A stretch of 64,000 bases of DNA from Maritalea myrionectae DSM 19524 (GTDB taxonomy: Bacteria; Pseudomonadota; Alphaproteobacteria; Rhizobiales; Devosiaceae), in contig NZ_AUHV01000003.1 of the NCBI RefSeq assembly GCF_000423365.1, positions 682,001 to 746,000 of the forward strand, in the 5' to 3' direction. This document shows positions 15,969 to 24,950 of this stretch, in pieces. The position numbers and the translations under genes were made by a program. Positions within the stretch are counted from its first letter, which is position 1, and every line of letters starts with the position of its first letter. The notes below the pieces were generated by a model. That model was not told where the DNA came from and did no database searches. It worked only from the letters and a program-made list of their open reading frames with translations.

Positions 15969-17123
15969 ATGGCCCACGAACTAGAGTTTGCACATTTCAG
16001 CTTTGGCACACAGGTCCGGAAATCACCCTATTCAGACGCGGCTTTGCGGTGGGGTGCCAAGGGCTTTTCGGTCTATAACCACATGTATATCCCGCGCGAT
16101 TTCGGCGATCCGGAACAAAACTTCTGGAACCTGATCAATCACGCCACTCTGGCAGACGTGTCGGTGGAACGACAGGTTGAAATCACCGGGCCAGATGCAG
16201 CCAAATTCACCCAATATATTTGCTCACGCGATCTGTCCAAATGTGAAGTCGGTCAGTGCAAATACTTGCTGATTACCGACCAGGAAGGCGGGATCATCAA
16301 TGACCCGATATTGCTCAAACTGGCCGAGGATCATTTCTGGCTCTCGATTGCCGATAGTGATGTCTTGCTTTGGGCGCGCGGCGTGGCAGTGAATGCGGGC
16401 ATGGATGTCCATTTGTCCGAGCCAGATGTCTCCCCGCTTCAGCTTCAGGGCCCCAAATCCCGCGATATCCTGCGCGCCTGCTTCGGTGAGGAACCGACCA
16501 AGCTGAAATATTTCCGGTTCATGGAATATGACTGGCATGGTGTCCCCCTCATCATCTCCCGCACCGGATGGTCCAGCGAGTTGGGCTACGAAATCTACCT
16601 GCGCGACGGATCTGCGGGGGGCCGACTTTGGGAATATCTCCTTGATATAGGCTACTCTATGGGCCTTAGACCCGGCCACACCTCTGGCATTCGCCGGATC
16701 GAGGCGGGCATGTTGTCCTATCATGCGGATATGACCCTTGCGAACAACCCCTTCGAGCTGAACCTCGACCGTTTGGTTGACGTCGACATTGAAGCCGATT
16801 TCATCGGCAAAGAGGCGCTGGCCCGGATCAAGGAAAAGGGTGTTAAACAGCGGCTTGTTGGGCTGGAGATCGAGGGCGTCCCCTTCGTGGGGACCAACGA
16901 TTTCTTCTGGCCGGTTATGAAGGATGGCGCCCAGGTCGGCACAGTAACCTCAGCGGTCTATTCTCCGCGATTGGAAAAGAACATCGCTCTGTGCATGCTC
17001 AGCGTCGAGCATACAGACATTGGCACCGAGCTGATCGTCGACAAACTCGGCGAAACACGCGGCGGCGTTGTCGTGCCCATCCCATTCTTCGACCCGAAAA
17101 AGAAGCTCCCGGCCGCCAACTAA
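15969..17123 (+). CDS. DmdA/GcvT-family tetrahydrofolate-dependent methyltransferase
   Basis: A 384-residue protein of the aminomethyltransferase fold. Its order of conserved segments closely follows DMSP demethylase DmdA: KGFSVYNHMYIPRDF, DVSVERQVEITGPDA, GGIINDPILLKLAEDHFWL, EPDVSPLQLQGPKS, RTGWSSELGYEIY, GMLSYHADMT. DmdA moves a methyl group from dimethylsulfoniopropionate to tetrahydrofolate. The WSSELGYEIY segment is closer to general GcvT relatives than I expect for canonical DmdA, so the true methyl donor is open. An upstream extension exists within the ligase gene; the ATG at 15969, 28 nt after the ligase stop, is the natural start. Confidence 0.75.
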   Translation: MAHELEFAHFSFGTQVRKSPYSDAALRWGAKGFSVYNHMYIPRDFGDPEQNFWNLINHATLADVSVERQVEITGPDAAKFTQYICSRDLSKCEVGQCKYLLITDQEGGIINDPILLKLAEDHFWLSIADSDVLLWARGVAVNAGMDVHLSEPDVSPLQLQGPKSRDILRACFGEEPTKLKYFRFMEYDWHGVPLIISRTGWSSELGYEIYLRDGSAGGRLWEYLLDIGYSMGLRPGHTSGIRRIEAGMLSYHADMTLANNPFELNLDRLVDVDIEADFIGKEALARIKEKGVKQRLVGLEIEGVPFVGTNDFFWPVMKDGAQVGTVTSAVYSPRLEKNIALCMLSVEHTDIGTELIVDKLGETRGGVVVPIPFFDPKKKLPAAN

Positions 17124-17133
17124 TTGAATTGCA

Positions 17134-17156
17134 GCACCGGCGGCTAATGCCGGTGC
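17134..17156 (+). terminator. GC-rich stem-loop after DmdA-like gene
   Basis: GCACCGGC (17134-17141) pairs perfectly with GCCGGTGC (17149-17156) around a 7-nt loop, 10 nt after the DmdA-like stop codon. No T-run follows, so it may be a transcript-end stabiliser or a weak terminator. Confidence 0.45.
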
Positions 17157-17200
17157 ATCAATGACACCAACGCCAAAATAGTCGCCCTTCGCGCTGGCAT

Positions 17201-17234
17201 AAAAAAACCGCGCCATGACGACAACATGGCGCGG
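17201..17234 (-). terminator. Rho-independent terminator of the minus-strand ROK/ABC operon
   Basis: Read on the minus strand, CCGCGCCATG and CATGGCGCGG (10-bp perfect stem, 17208-17217 and 17225-17234, 7-nt loop) are followed at once by seven Ts (17207-17201). It lies 55 nt after the ATPase stop at 17290, as expected for an intrinsic terminator ending that operon. Confidence 0.8.
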
Positions 17235-17289
17235 CTTGATGCCTGATGATTGTGGGTAAATTGGCGTGGGTTAGGGAACCCCGAGGGAT

Positions 17290-18042
17290 CTATACGCCGG
17301 TGATCATCGAGACAATTTCATTCTTGTCGGTCTTGGCTGTTTCGCGCACACCAATCTGTTGGCCACGCCGCAACACACAAATCCGATCGGACAAGCGGAA
17401 CACTTGGTCAAGGCTGTGGCTGATGATCAACACCGCCAAATTGCGCTCGCGCAATGCCGCAACATTTTCCTCCACCTTGGCCGTTTCCGCGACGCCGAGC
17501 GCGGCGGTTGGCTCATCCAACAAAACCAGCTTAGTCGCCCAATGAGTGGCGCGGGCAATGGCCACGCCCTGCCGTTGACCGCCAGACAAATTGCGGATCG
17601 TGGTTTTGGCCGATGGGATGCGCACATCAAGCTCTTTCACCAAATCTTCGGTTTCCTGCACCATGCCTTTGCGGTCCAACTGACCAAACGGCCCTTTGGT
17701 TTTCTCGCGCCCCAAAAACATGTTCATATAAACGGCTTGCTCATCCGCCAGCGCCAAATCCTGATACACCACTTCAATCCCGCCAGCGCGGGCTTCGGTG
17801 GCATCTTTAAAGCTGGTCTGCTGCCCATCAATGGCAATGGTGCCCGATGTGGGCGTATGCACGCCGGAAATGATTTTGATCAGCGTCGATTTACCTGCCC
17901 CATTGTCGCCGACAAGGGCAACAATTTCACCGGCTTTGAGATTGAGGGAAAAGTCCTCAATCGCCACCACGCCGCCAAAGGCTTTGTGAATATTTTTAAG
18001 CTGCAACACATCGGCAGCTTGAGTGTTTGAAAGATCCATCAT
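17290..18042 (-). CDS. Sugar ABC transporter ATP-binding protein (single-domain RbsA/FrcA type)
   Basis: A 250-residue ATPase of the ribose-type (CUT2) importer family, but with one nucleotide-binding domain where RbsA has two. It has Walker A GDNGAGKST, Q-loop VVYQDLALAD, signature LSGGQRQ, Walker B LVLLDEPTAALG and switch histidine IISHSLDQV. It ends the operon that contains the permease and two binding proteins, 1 nt after the YhfX-like gene, and is followed by a terminator. It probably homodimerises, as in fructose-type FrcA systems. Confidence 0.9.
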   Translation of the reverse strand: MMDLSNTQAADVLQLKNIHKAFGGVVAIEDFSLNLKAGEIVALVGDNGAGKSTLIKIISGVHTPTSGTIAIDGQQTSFKDATEARAGGIEVVYQDLALADEQAVYMNMFLGREKTKGPFGQLDRKGMVQETEDLVKELDVRIPSAKTTIRNLSGGQRQGVAIARATHWATKLVLLDEPTAALGVAETAKVEENVAALRERNLAVLIISHSLDQVFRLSDRICVLRRGQQIGVRETAKTDKNEIVSMITGV

Positions 18043-18043
18043 G

Positions 18044-19249
18044 CTACCTCAGATTTGGCCAATTTTCGGCCTGACCAAAGATATTCTCAATGGTCTCGAC
18101 CTTTGGATTGCCTGTTGAAATGCCGGAGACGCCAACCGTATAGGCACGCTTCACAAACGCTTGCCCGCGGAAGCCGAACACAACGCTGTCGCCTGACTTG
18201 GGCTGAACGCTGCCCGTGCAATCAATCATGCCGTAATAATCAATCGCGGTGGTGGGCGGAATATCGACGCTGGCGAGTGCCTTATCATCCACAGTTGGCG
18301 CACCGCCAACCAAGGCTTTCACATCATAATCCGGGAACACCGGATCAATATAAAGCCCGCCGCCAAAGCAATAGGCTTTATCTTCATGCAGATGCGACAG
18401 CTCGCTGAGATAGAGCACAGCGGGCAGCTCCGGCAAATCCTTGATTGCATGCAATGGCGTGGTGCCATGCAAACCATTGCCCGGCTCACACTGGGTCGCG
18501 CCCGCCTTCGCCAATGCTTCCAAAACCACAGAGGACGTGGTCCCCGGCGCATTGATTTCAATGTCGGTGAACCCGGCATCAATCAGCGCCGCCGCTGCAT
18601 TTTCCAGCGTGGTCAGGTTCGGCGTGGGTTTTACGTCGTGTGTATCCTGATCGAACAACAAGGCCGGGAACGTGGTGATGCCCGCAAAATGTGCGCCATC
18701 CATCGCGTCCACCTTTTGGGCAAACTCCACGATCTCGCTCGCTTTAATGCCGCCCTCATGACCTTTATAAAACACATCACCATCAGATTTGATGCGCACC
18801 AGAATATCTTGCACACGCCCAGCCTTGTGGGCTGCTGCCGCCGCTTCTTGCGCTTTTTCAAGGCTGAACACGGTCCAATAGTGCGGCTGCAAATAGCTGG
18901 CCACCATATCCGCTTCAAACTTTGGCACCTGCACCAAATGGCCGATATGACCAATATCCATGCCCGCCCGCTTACACGCCACAGCACACGCCACATCCAC
19001 GGCCACGGCCTGGTTGACACCACCGCGCATCGACGCTTGGCAAAAGGCCGAGTTACGCCCGACCTGCTTGGTCATCGCAAACACTTTCATGCCCAGCTTG
19101 TCGCCTTCGGCGCGCAAGATTTTGGCATTGTGCTCAACCGCGTCCAAATCCAACACATAGGCGTTCGCGGGGATTTTGCCCTCTTGATGCAACGCCATGG
19201 CCGCTTCGATAAATTTGGGGTTACGTCGCCGCAAAAGATCTAAAAACAT
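18044..19249 (-). CDS. YhfX-like PLP-dependent protein (alanine racemase N-terminal fold)
   Basis: A 401-residue fold-type III pyridoxal-phosphate protein. The PLP lysine is probably in VFAMTKQVGRN. Further landmarks are VDVACAVACKRAG, AGITTFPALLFD, EPGNGLHGTTPLHA and YGMIDCTG. The length and layout match the YhfX family, relatives of alanine racemase and D-threonine aldolase whose reaction is not established to my knowledge. It lies between the permease and ATPase genes of a ribose-type importer, together with an M20 peptidase. This suggests the imported compound contains an amino acid or amino group. No signal peptide is seen. Confidence 0.8.
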   Translation of the reverse strand: MFLDLLRRRNPKFIEAAMALHQEGKIPANAYVLDLDAVEHNAKILRAEGDKLGMKVFAMTKQVGRNSAFCQASMRGGVNQAVAVDVACAVACKRAGMDIGHIGHLVQVPKFEADMVASYLQPHYWTVFSLEKAQEAAAAAHKAGRVQDILVRIKSDGDVFYKGHEGGIKASEIVEFAQKVDAMDGAHFAGITTFPALLFDQDTHDVKPTPNLTTLENAAAALIDAGFTDIEINAPGTTSSVVLEALAKAGATQCEPGNGLHGTTPLHAIKDLPELPAVLYLSELSHLHEDKAYCFGGGLYIDPVFPDYDVKALVGGAPTVDDKALASVDIPPTTAIDYYGMIDCTGSVQPKSGDSVVFGFRGQAFVKRAYTVGVSGISTGNPKVETIENIFGQAENWPNLR

Positions 19250-19257
19250 GGCTTACC

Positions 19258-20214
19258 TCAATTGTTCACGTCGCGTAGCGAAATCGCCACCGCGATCAAA
19301 ATAATCACGCCTCTGACAATCATTTGGTCAGATACGGAAAGGCCCATCAAAATCAGGCCATTGTTCAACATGCCCATCATCAAAGAGCCAACCAGCGCCC
19401 CGATAATGGTGCCCTTGCCGCCCTTGAGCGCTGTGCCGCCAATGATCACCGCAGCAATCACGGTCATCAAATCGCTTTCGCCCAGCGTATAGCGCGCCGC
19501 TTGCAACCGTCCGGCATAAAGAAGCCCAGCCAACCCGGCGAGGCCGCCGCAAATCATCATCACCAACAAGCGCACATGCGGCACTTTAATGCCCGTCACT
19601 TGCGCGGCGCGGGCATTGTCACCTGTGGCCAACACATGGGCACCAAACTTGGTTTCCCGGAACACAAAGTGCCCCAGCGCCACCGCGCCGATTGTCCAAA
19701 GCACCAGGGAGGGCACCCCAAATAGGGAGCCTGAGCCGAACATATTGACGAAGCTTTCATTGAGCACCGGCACCGAGCGTAGATCGGTCATCGTGCGGGC
19801 AACACCCGCAAAAAGCCCCATCGTCGCCAACGTCACAAGAAATGACGGCAACCGCAGATAGGCCACCAATACCCCGTTAAAAAAGCCGATCGCCAAACCG
19901 ATGCCAAGGCCCGCTAAAACGCCGACAAAAAGCGGATAGTCGCCCAAAACAACGGCGCTGCCGAGCGCTGCGACCGCCACAATGGAGCCGAAAGAAAGAT
20001 CAATTTCCCCCGCGGCCAACACAAACACCAAGCCAATAGACATGATGGTGATCGGCGCGGTTTGCAGCACGATATTGGTGAGGTTACGTTGAGTTAAAAA
20101 CCCGTCGCCACCAAGCGTGATCGCAAAGAAAAGAAAGATCAGCAAAAAGCCGATATAAACGACATACTGCGATAAATTTAGCTGTCGTAATGTTTGCATG
20201 GTCGATTGCATCAT
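19258..20214 (-). CDS. Ribose-type ABC transporter permease (RbsC family)
   Basis: A 318-residue membrane protein with eight to ten hydrophobic segments. Family landmarks are ITIMSIGLVFVLAAGEIDLS, RETKFGAHVLATGDNARAA and IGGTALKGGKGTIIGALVG, all typical of BPD_transp_2 (CUT2) permeases. A longer frame starts at 20283. I chose the ATG at 20214 (MMQSTMQTLRQLN), although its ribosome binding site is weak and the ATG at 20199 is also possible. It forms the pore of the importer with the ATPase at 17290. Confidence 0.88.
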   Translation of the reverse strand: MMQSTMQTLRQLNLSQYVVYIGFLLIFLFFAITLGGDGFLTQRNLTNIVLQTAPITIMSIGLVFVLAAGEIDLSFGSIVAVAALGSAVVLGDYPLFVGVLAGLGIGLAIGFFNGVLVAYLRLPSFLVTLATMGLFAGVARTMTDLRSVPVLNESFVNMFGSGSLFGVPSLVLWTIGAVALGHFVFRETKFGAHVLATGDNARAAQVTGIKVPHVRLLVMMICGGLAGLAGLLYAGRLQAARYTLGESDLMTVIAAVIIGGTALKGGKGTIIGALVGSLMMGMLNNGLILMGLSVSDQMIVRGVIILIAVAISLRDVNN

Positions 20215-20304
20215 AAAATCCGTTTCGCTGGATGCGCGGTCCCTCCCCGCATCGACAAGCCATTTGACGCGCCGCACCACCAAGGCGCGGCGCGATGAAT
20301 AGTG

Positions 20305-21357
20305 TTATTTGGTGAGACTCTCAGGTGCATCGCGATGTAGCGATTGCATCCAACCGTCTGCAACATTATCGGGGCCCACAGCCAAGGCATCAACAACCAA
20401 GAATGGATCAACCGATTGCCCAAGCAAGCTTAAGGCTGCTGACCGCGCCGCATAAACACCAATATTATAGGCCTCATCTGCAACGATTGCACTGATATTG
20501 CCGCCACCAATCATATCAAGAGCGGCAGGTTCATTCAGATCGATCGTCACCACTTTGGTGTCGCTATCGCCATATTGGCGCAACACAGACAATACGCCCA
20601 GAGCTGGCTCCGCCCAAGGCGTATAGATACCATCAATATCTGGATTCCGAGACAGCATCGCACGGGTGATATCCTCAGCGTTGGCCGGATCAGTCATGCC
20701 CATTTCGCTGACAATTTTTATGTCAGGATATTGGTTTTCAATTGTCCATTTGAACGCCTGGTCACGCTGGTTAGTGACCGGGAAATTGGCATCGTGGAAC
20801 ATGTAGCCCACTTCGCCTTTGCCACCCAGCTGTTCAGCCAAAGCGATAGCCGCCTTGTTGCCAATTTGGAAAAGGTCAGCTGACACAACTGTCACATAGT
20901 CCTCACCATGGACAAAACCTTCAACAGCATTATCGATGAAGACCAGCTTGACGCCGGCATCTCGTGCAATGCCATAAACACCGGCAGCGGAGGCTGGATC
21001 AATCGGCAGTGAAACAATGATTGAGGGCTCTCGCGCCATCACAGTTTCCACATCTGACTTTTGCCGACTAGGATCAAAGCCCGCATCGGTTTCTGCAACG
21101 ACTTCAATGCCAAGCCGTTCAAATTCATCTTTCGCCCCTTGGGCTACCGCGTTCGACCAATCGTAAAGCTCGTGCCAAACCAAAGCGGCTTTATATGAGC
21201 CCTTAGCGACTTCCGCGACTTGTGCATCAGTCAAAACAATTTCTGCCGCAGGTGTGGGCGTTTCACCATTTGGACCAACAGTAGTCGGCTGGTCGTTGGC
21301 AAAAGCAGGCCACGCAGCGACAAGCAATGCCGCCGTCATAAATGTACGAAACATCAT
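20305..21357 (-). CDS. Periplasmic substrate-binding protein (RbsB type), second paralogue
   Basis: A 350-residue binding protein with signal peptide MMFRTFMTAALLVAAWPAFA. After maturation it begins with a PNGETPTP segment and continues with the type 1 periplasmic-binding fold (YKAALVWHELYDWSNAVAQG, VSLPIDPASAAG, GGGNISAIVADEAYNIG). It shares most of its length with the neighbour at 21415, including an identical 11-residue C-terminus LHRDAPESLTK. AAAGGA precedes the start; either of two adjacent ATGs could be used. The pair suggests two related ligands fed to one permease. Confidence 0.87.
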   Translation of the reverse strand: MMFRTFMTAALLVAAWPAFANDQPTTVGPNGETPTPAAEIVLTDAQVAEVAKGSYKAALVWHELYDWSNAVAQGAKDEFERLGIEVVAETDAGFDPSRQKSDVETVMAREPSIIVSLPIDPASAAGVYGIARDAGVKLVFIDNAVEGFVHGEDYVTVVSADLFQIGNKAAIALAEQLGGKGEVGYMFHDANFPVTNQRDQAFKWTIENQYPDIKIVSEMGMTDPANAEDITRAMLSRNPDIDGIYTPWAEPALGVLSVLRQYGDSDTKVVTIDLNEPAALDMIGGGNISAIVADEAYNIGVYAARSAALSLLGQSVDPFLVVDALAVGPDNVADGWMQSLHRDAPESLTK

Positions 21358-21369
21358 AATTTCCTTTGT

Positions 21370-21413
21370 TTAGGATGGATGGCGTGCCGGGCAGAAAGCC
21401 CGGCACATCCTAA
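21370..21413 (-). terminator. Intercistronic stem-loop between the two binding-protein genes
   Basis: GTGCCGGGC (21384-21392) pairs with GCCCGGCAC (21398-21406) around a 5-nt loop. Flanking TTAGGATG and CATCCTAA extend the stem across a bulge. It follows the stop of the first binding-protein gene by 1-2 nt. There is no T-run, so it is more likely an mRNA-stabilising or attenuating element that raises the upstream binding-protein message. Confidence 0.5.
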
Positions 21414-21414
21414 A

Positions 21415-22467
21415 TTACTTGGTCAAGCTCTCAGGTGCGTCGCGGTGCAGCGAGCGCATCCAACCTTCGGACACATTGTCAGCATTGACGGTCACCGCAG
21501 GTGCCACCACAAAGGCGGGACTATCTTGGCCCAGCAACCCGCGGGCAGCAGAGGCGGCCATGGCACGGCCCAGCTCATAGGCTTCATCAGCCACAATCGC
21601 CGCAACATTGCCGCCGCGCACCATATCCAGCGCGATTGGCTCAGATAGATCAAGCGTCACCACTTTGGTGGTTTTGTTGCCATTGGCGCGCAAGGCAGAC
21701 AATACGCCTTCCGCCGGACCAGCCCAGGTCACATAAACGCCAGCCAGATCTGGATGCTTCAACAACATCGCATTGGCAATATCTTCCGCCCGTGCAGGAT
21801 CAGAAATGCCCGCCTGCGCAACGATTTCCATATTTGGATAATCATTTTCAATGGTCGACTTAAACGCATTATCGCGCTGGTTGGTCACATAGTAAGTCGC
21901 GTCGTGATAGATCCAACCCACTTTGCCTGTTTCACCCAGGTCAGCCGCCAAAGCGTCAGCCGCTTGCTTGCCCATGGCAAACAAATCATCGGTCACGATG
22001 GAGGCATATTGCGCGCCATGCTCAAAGCCAGATGGCACATTGGACAAAAACACCAATTGCACATCATTATCAACAGCCTCTTTAAACGCTGCCGCTGACG
22101 CCACAGGATCAAGTGGCAAGGCCAAAATGATGTCTGGCTCTTTGGTCATGACCGTCTCAATGTCAGAGCGTTGTTTCGCAGTGTCAAAGCCTGCATTTGT
22201 TGTTGCCACAACTTCAATGCCCAAGCGGGTGAATTCGTCGGTCGCCCCTTCGGTAACCGCATTCACAAAATCTGACTGATCGTGCCAAACCAACGCGGCC
22301 TTATATCCACCGTCTTTTAGGGTCTGCACGTCGCTATCTGCCACAACAACTTCTTGCGAAGGTGTGGCGGTTTCGCCGTTCGGGCCGATTGTTTGCGCAA
22401 ATGTCGCGCTTGTCATCAACAAGGTGGCCAAAGCCCCCGCTGCTGTAAGTTTACTAAGTTTCATCAT
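21415..22467 (-). CDS. Periplasmic substrate-binding protein (RbsB type), first paralogue
   Basis: A 350-residue binding protein with signal peptide MMKLSKLTAAGALATLLMTS (cleavage near TFAQ). Family segments are YKAALVWHDQSDFVNAVTEG, DIILALPLDPVASAA and RGGNVAAIVADEAYELG. It is a clear tandem paralogue of the protein at 20305, with the same C-terminal 11 residues. The ATG at 22467 has GGAGG 8 nt ahead; an in-frame start at 22482 is less suited. It lies 18 nt downstream of the M20 peptidase gene and is followed by a strong stem-loop, as is common for highly expressed binding proteins. Confidence 0.88.
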   Translation of the reverse strand: MMKLSKLTAAGALATLLMTSATFAQTIGPNGETATPSQEVVVADSDVQTLKDGGYKAALVWHDQSDFVNAVTEGATDEFTRLGIEVVATTNAGFDTAKQRSDIETVMTKEPDIILALPLDPVASAAAFKEAVDNDVQLVFLSNVPSGFEHGAQYASIVTDDLFAMGKQAADALAADLGETGKVGWIYHDATYYVTNQRDNAFKSTIENDYPNMEIVAQAGISDPARAEDIANAMLLKHPDLAGVYVTWAGPAEGVLSALRANGNKTTKVVTLDLSEPIALDMVRGGNVAAIVADEAYELGRAMAASAARGLLGQDSPAFVVAPAVTVNADNVSEGWMRSLHRDAPESLTK

Positions 22468-22485
22468 GGTTCCTTCCTCCATAAT

Positions 22486-23733
22486 TTATTCAACCGTGCC
22501 GCAATAGCGGACGATGAATGCTGCAAAGGCCGTTATCCCGGCCAAATATTCATTGATTGAAATGCGCTCTTCCAAGGTGTGGCAGTTCGCAATATTGCCC
22601 GGCGCGCAATAAACAGTTGGGCATCCCAGCCGCTCGATCAGAAACGGTGCTTCAGACCAATATGGCGCCCCATTAACAGTGCCGCGTTCAGGCATGGACG
22701 CCGCGAGCGCTTGCGACAATTGCGCAATCGCCGGGTTCGACCGATCGATGTCTGTGGGCGATCCACCGAATGTATGGTCCCGACCTGCGGGATATGAAAT
22801 GTCAAAACTGCAGCCGGTGTCCGTAATGCCGCGTTCAATGGCTGCTTCCAAGGCAGCCACGGCCTCATTAAGGCTTTGTCCCGGCAGCACTTTGCAAATA
22901 AGCGACAATTTGCATGCGCCCGGCACCGCAATATAACCGCCACCCTCAATCTTGGTGATCAGGATAAAGGCATCGCCCACCAGATCATGATGAGCTGCCG
23001 CACCCATCTGGTCCGACAGGTCCCAAATCTCTTTCATCACGCGATGGCTGGCTTTCAGCGCATCAATACCCTGCTCCGGCACGCCGAAATAGGCGGTTTT
23101 GCCTTTGATGCTAATGTCGGCAATGAAAAAGCCCATCTGCGCTGGGAACACTTGCAATTGCGTGGGTTCCACATAAACGGCGAAGTCTGGCTTATGCCCG
23201 TCCAGGAATTCTTGTGATTGGGTCAGATGGTCAATCCCAGCACTAATGCCCGTGCCTTCTTCGCCGCTTTCTTCGTCCCCGATAAAGGCATAGCTCACAT
23301 CGCCCTTAAGCGTGATGCCTGCCTTATCAATCAAATCCAGCGCGGCGAGACTGGTGCAAATGCCGCCCTTTAAATCGCCAGTGCCCCGGCCCCACATTTC
23401 ACCATCAATAATGGCGCCGCCAAATGGATCTTCGCGCTGATCGCCTTGCCAATGTTCGCGCCACCCTTCCACATGCACCACATCAGTGTGGCCGATAAAC
23501 AAAAGGTTTGAACCGCCGCCATTGCCTTGGCGCTTGCCAAAGATATTGGGGCGGCCGGGCAAAAATTCTTCCACAACTGGGCCAAGCTGACGTGCACTCA
23601 TTTCGTTTTGCAAATAGTCAACAAAGTTCGCCTCATTGCCGGTGATGCTCTCGCGGGCCACAGCACCGCGCAACAAATCAACAGCTTGGTTTTCGTCCAG
23701 GAATGAGCGGAAGTCAGGCATTGTTTTAGCCAT
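22486..23733 (-). CDS. M20-family metallopeptidase/deacylase (ArgE/DapE type)
   Basis: A 415-residue dizinc hydrolase. Metal-ligand motifs are FIGHTDVVHVEG, WGRGTGDLKGGICTS (bridging Asp) and IGDEESGEEGT (catalytic Glu pair); a dimerisation domain lies in the middle (MGFFIADISIKGKTAYFGVP). Such enzymes remove acyl or peptidyl groups from amino acids. The ATG at 23733 overlaps the ROK stop by 8 nt and follows a GGGGG stretch; the longer frame from 23799 is unlikely. No signal peptide, so it acts in the cytoplasm. With the PLP protein downstream it points to catabolism of an N-acyl or peptidyl amino compound. Confidence 0.87.
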   Translation of the reverse strand: MAKTMPDFRSFLDENQAVDLLRGAVARESITGNEANFVDYLQNEMSARQLGPVVEEFLPGRPNIFGKRQGNGGGSNLLFIGHTDVVHVEGWREHWQGDQREDPFGGAIIDGEMWGRGTGDLKGGICTSLAALDLIDKAGITLKGDVSYAFIGDEESGEEGTGISAGIDHLTQSQEFLDGHKPDFAVYVEPTQLQVFPAQMGFFIADISIKGKTAYFGVPEQGIDALKASHRVMKEIWDLSDQMGAAAHHDLVGDAFILITKIEGGGYIAVPGACKLSLICKVLPGQSLNEAVAALEAAIERGITDTGCSFDISYPAGRDHTFGGSPTDIDRSNPAIAQLSQALAASMPERGTVNGAPYWSEAPFLIERLGCPTVYCAPGNIANCHTLEERISINEYLAGITAFAAFIVRYCGTVE

Positions 23734-24940
23734 TGGAAACGACCCCCAAATTGGCAAGTTTCGCTGGTGGCAAAGTGATTTCAGCGCCCGGCACGCCACC
23801 CGCCAAAAGGGTGGCGTGCACGTGGCTCAGGCCTAGGGAGGCTGCGCCAATAAGGGCGGCTTTGCCGCCCAATTCACTAATGCTAAGTTCAACAGGTTCC
23901 CGCGTGATCAAGGCAAACTGGGCTTTGATCCGTGTGAACAATTCCTCACGACGGCCAATAGACCCGCCAAAAACAATTTGCTCCGGGTCCATCAAAGCGC
24001 AGATCGCGGCCAAAGCCCGCGCTGTTTCCCGCGCCGTGCGATCAATGACTTTGACGGCCAGATCATCTTCATCAAGCCGATTAAATATTTCCGGCACTTC
24101 AATCTTTTCGCCCGTCAGCTCAAAATAGTAGTCGCGCATGGCGTCTGTCGCGGTGACGCGCTCCAACGCCCCTTGGCGCAAAGATGCATCTTCAAACGGG
24201 TCCGCACCGAACGGCAGATAGCCAAGTTCGCCTGCTCCGCCATGCTTGCCGCGCACCAATTCGCCATTCAAAATGATGCCCGCACCAATACCCGTGCCCA
24301 GGGCAACATAGGCCAGATCATCCACATGCTGAGCCACGCCGCCCCAATGCTCACCGAGCACCGCAAGGTTCACGTCATTCTCGATGACCACATCAAACCC
24401 AAGCGCTTTGGAAAGCTCGCCGGAAAAATCAATCTCATCCAACATGGCGATATTGGGCGCCATCTTCACCGCCCCGGTTGCCGCATCCGGCACCCCGGGC
24501 ACGCCGACAACAGCAAGCCGCAACCGATCTTGGTCCAGATCATGCTCAGCCATCGCCTGACGACAAAGGCGCGCAATTTGGCGCACCACATCCAATCCAC
24601 CTTTGGGATCAGTTGGTTCCGTCGCCTCGCCAAAAATCTGGCAAGCCAGATTGGCCACCGCCACTTTTACCTTGGTGCCCCCCAAATCCACCGCAGCCAC
24701 AAAGGCCGCATCGGGCACCACCTCAAAATTCATCGCAGCGCGGCCCACATTGCCGCGCTCCAGCCCCACCTGCTGCACCCAGCCTTCACTCTCCAGCTCT
24801 TTGGCAACTTCAGAAAGCGTTTGTTTGGACAAGCCCAAGCGCTTTGCAATAGCAGCGCGAGAGATTGGCCCTTCATGGGCAATCACTTCAAAAACATTAC
24901 ATTTATTAAGTCTGCGAATATTGTTTGCCGTTTCGGTCAT
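23726..24940 (-). CDS. ROK-family transcriptional repressor
   Basis: A 404-residue protein with an N-terminal MarR-like helix-turn-helix (VIAHEGPISRAAIAKRLGLS, KQTLSEVAKELESEGWV) and a C-terminal sugar-kinase-like ROK domain (VDLGGTKVKVAVANL, ALGTGIGAGIILNGELV, KHGGAGELGYLPFG). The CxCGxxGCxE zinc motif of many ROK proteins is not present after GELGYLPFG. It heads the M20/binding protein/permease/YhfX/ATPase operon and likely represses it; a long inverted repeat lies 11 nt upstream of its start. The inducing ligand is unknown. Confidence 0.88.
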   Translation of the reverse strand: MTETANNIRRLNKCNVFEVIAHEGPISRAAIAKRLGLSKQTLSEVAKELESEGWVQQVGLERGNVGRAAMNFEVVPDAAFVAAVDLGGTKVKVAVANLACQIFGEATEPTDPKGGLDVVRQIARLCRQAMAEHDLDQDRLRLAVVGVPGVPDAATGAVKMAPNIAMLDEIDFSGELSKALGFDVVIENDVNLAVLGEHWGGVAQHVDDLAYVALGTGIGAGIILNGELVRGKHGGAGELGYLPFGADPFEDASLRQGALERVTATDAMRDYYFELTGEKIEVPEIFNRLDEDDLAVKVIDRTARETARALAAICALMDPEQIVFGGSIGRREELFTRIKAQFALITREPVELSISELGGKAALIGAASLGLSHVHATLLAGGVPGAEITLPPAKLANLGVVSNG

Positions 24941-24950
24941 CTAATCACTT

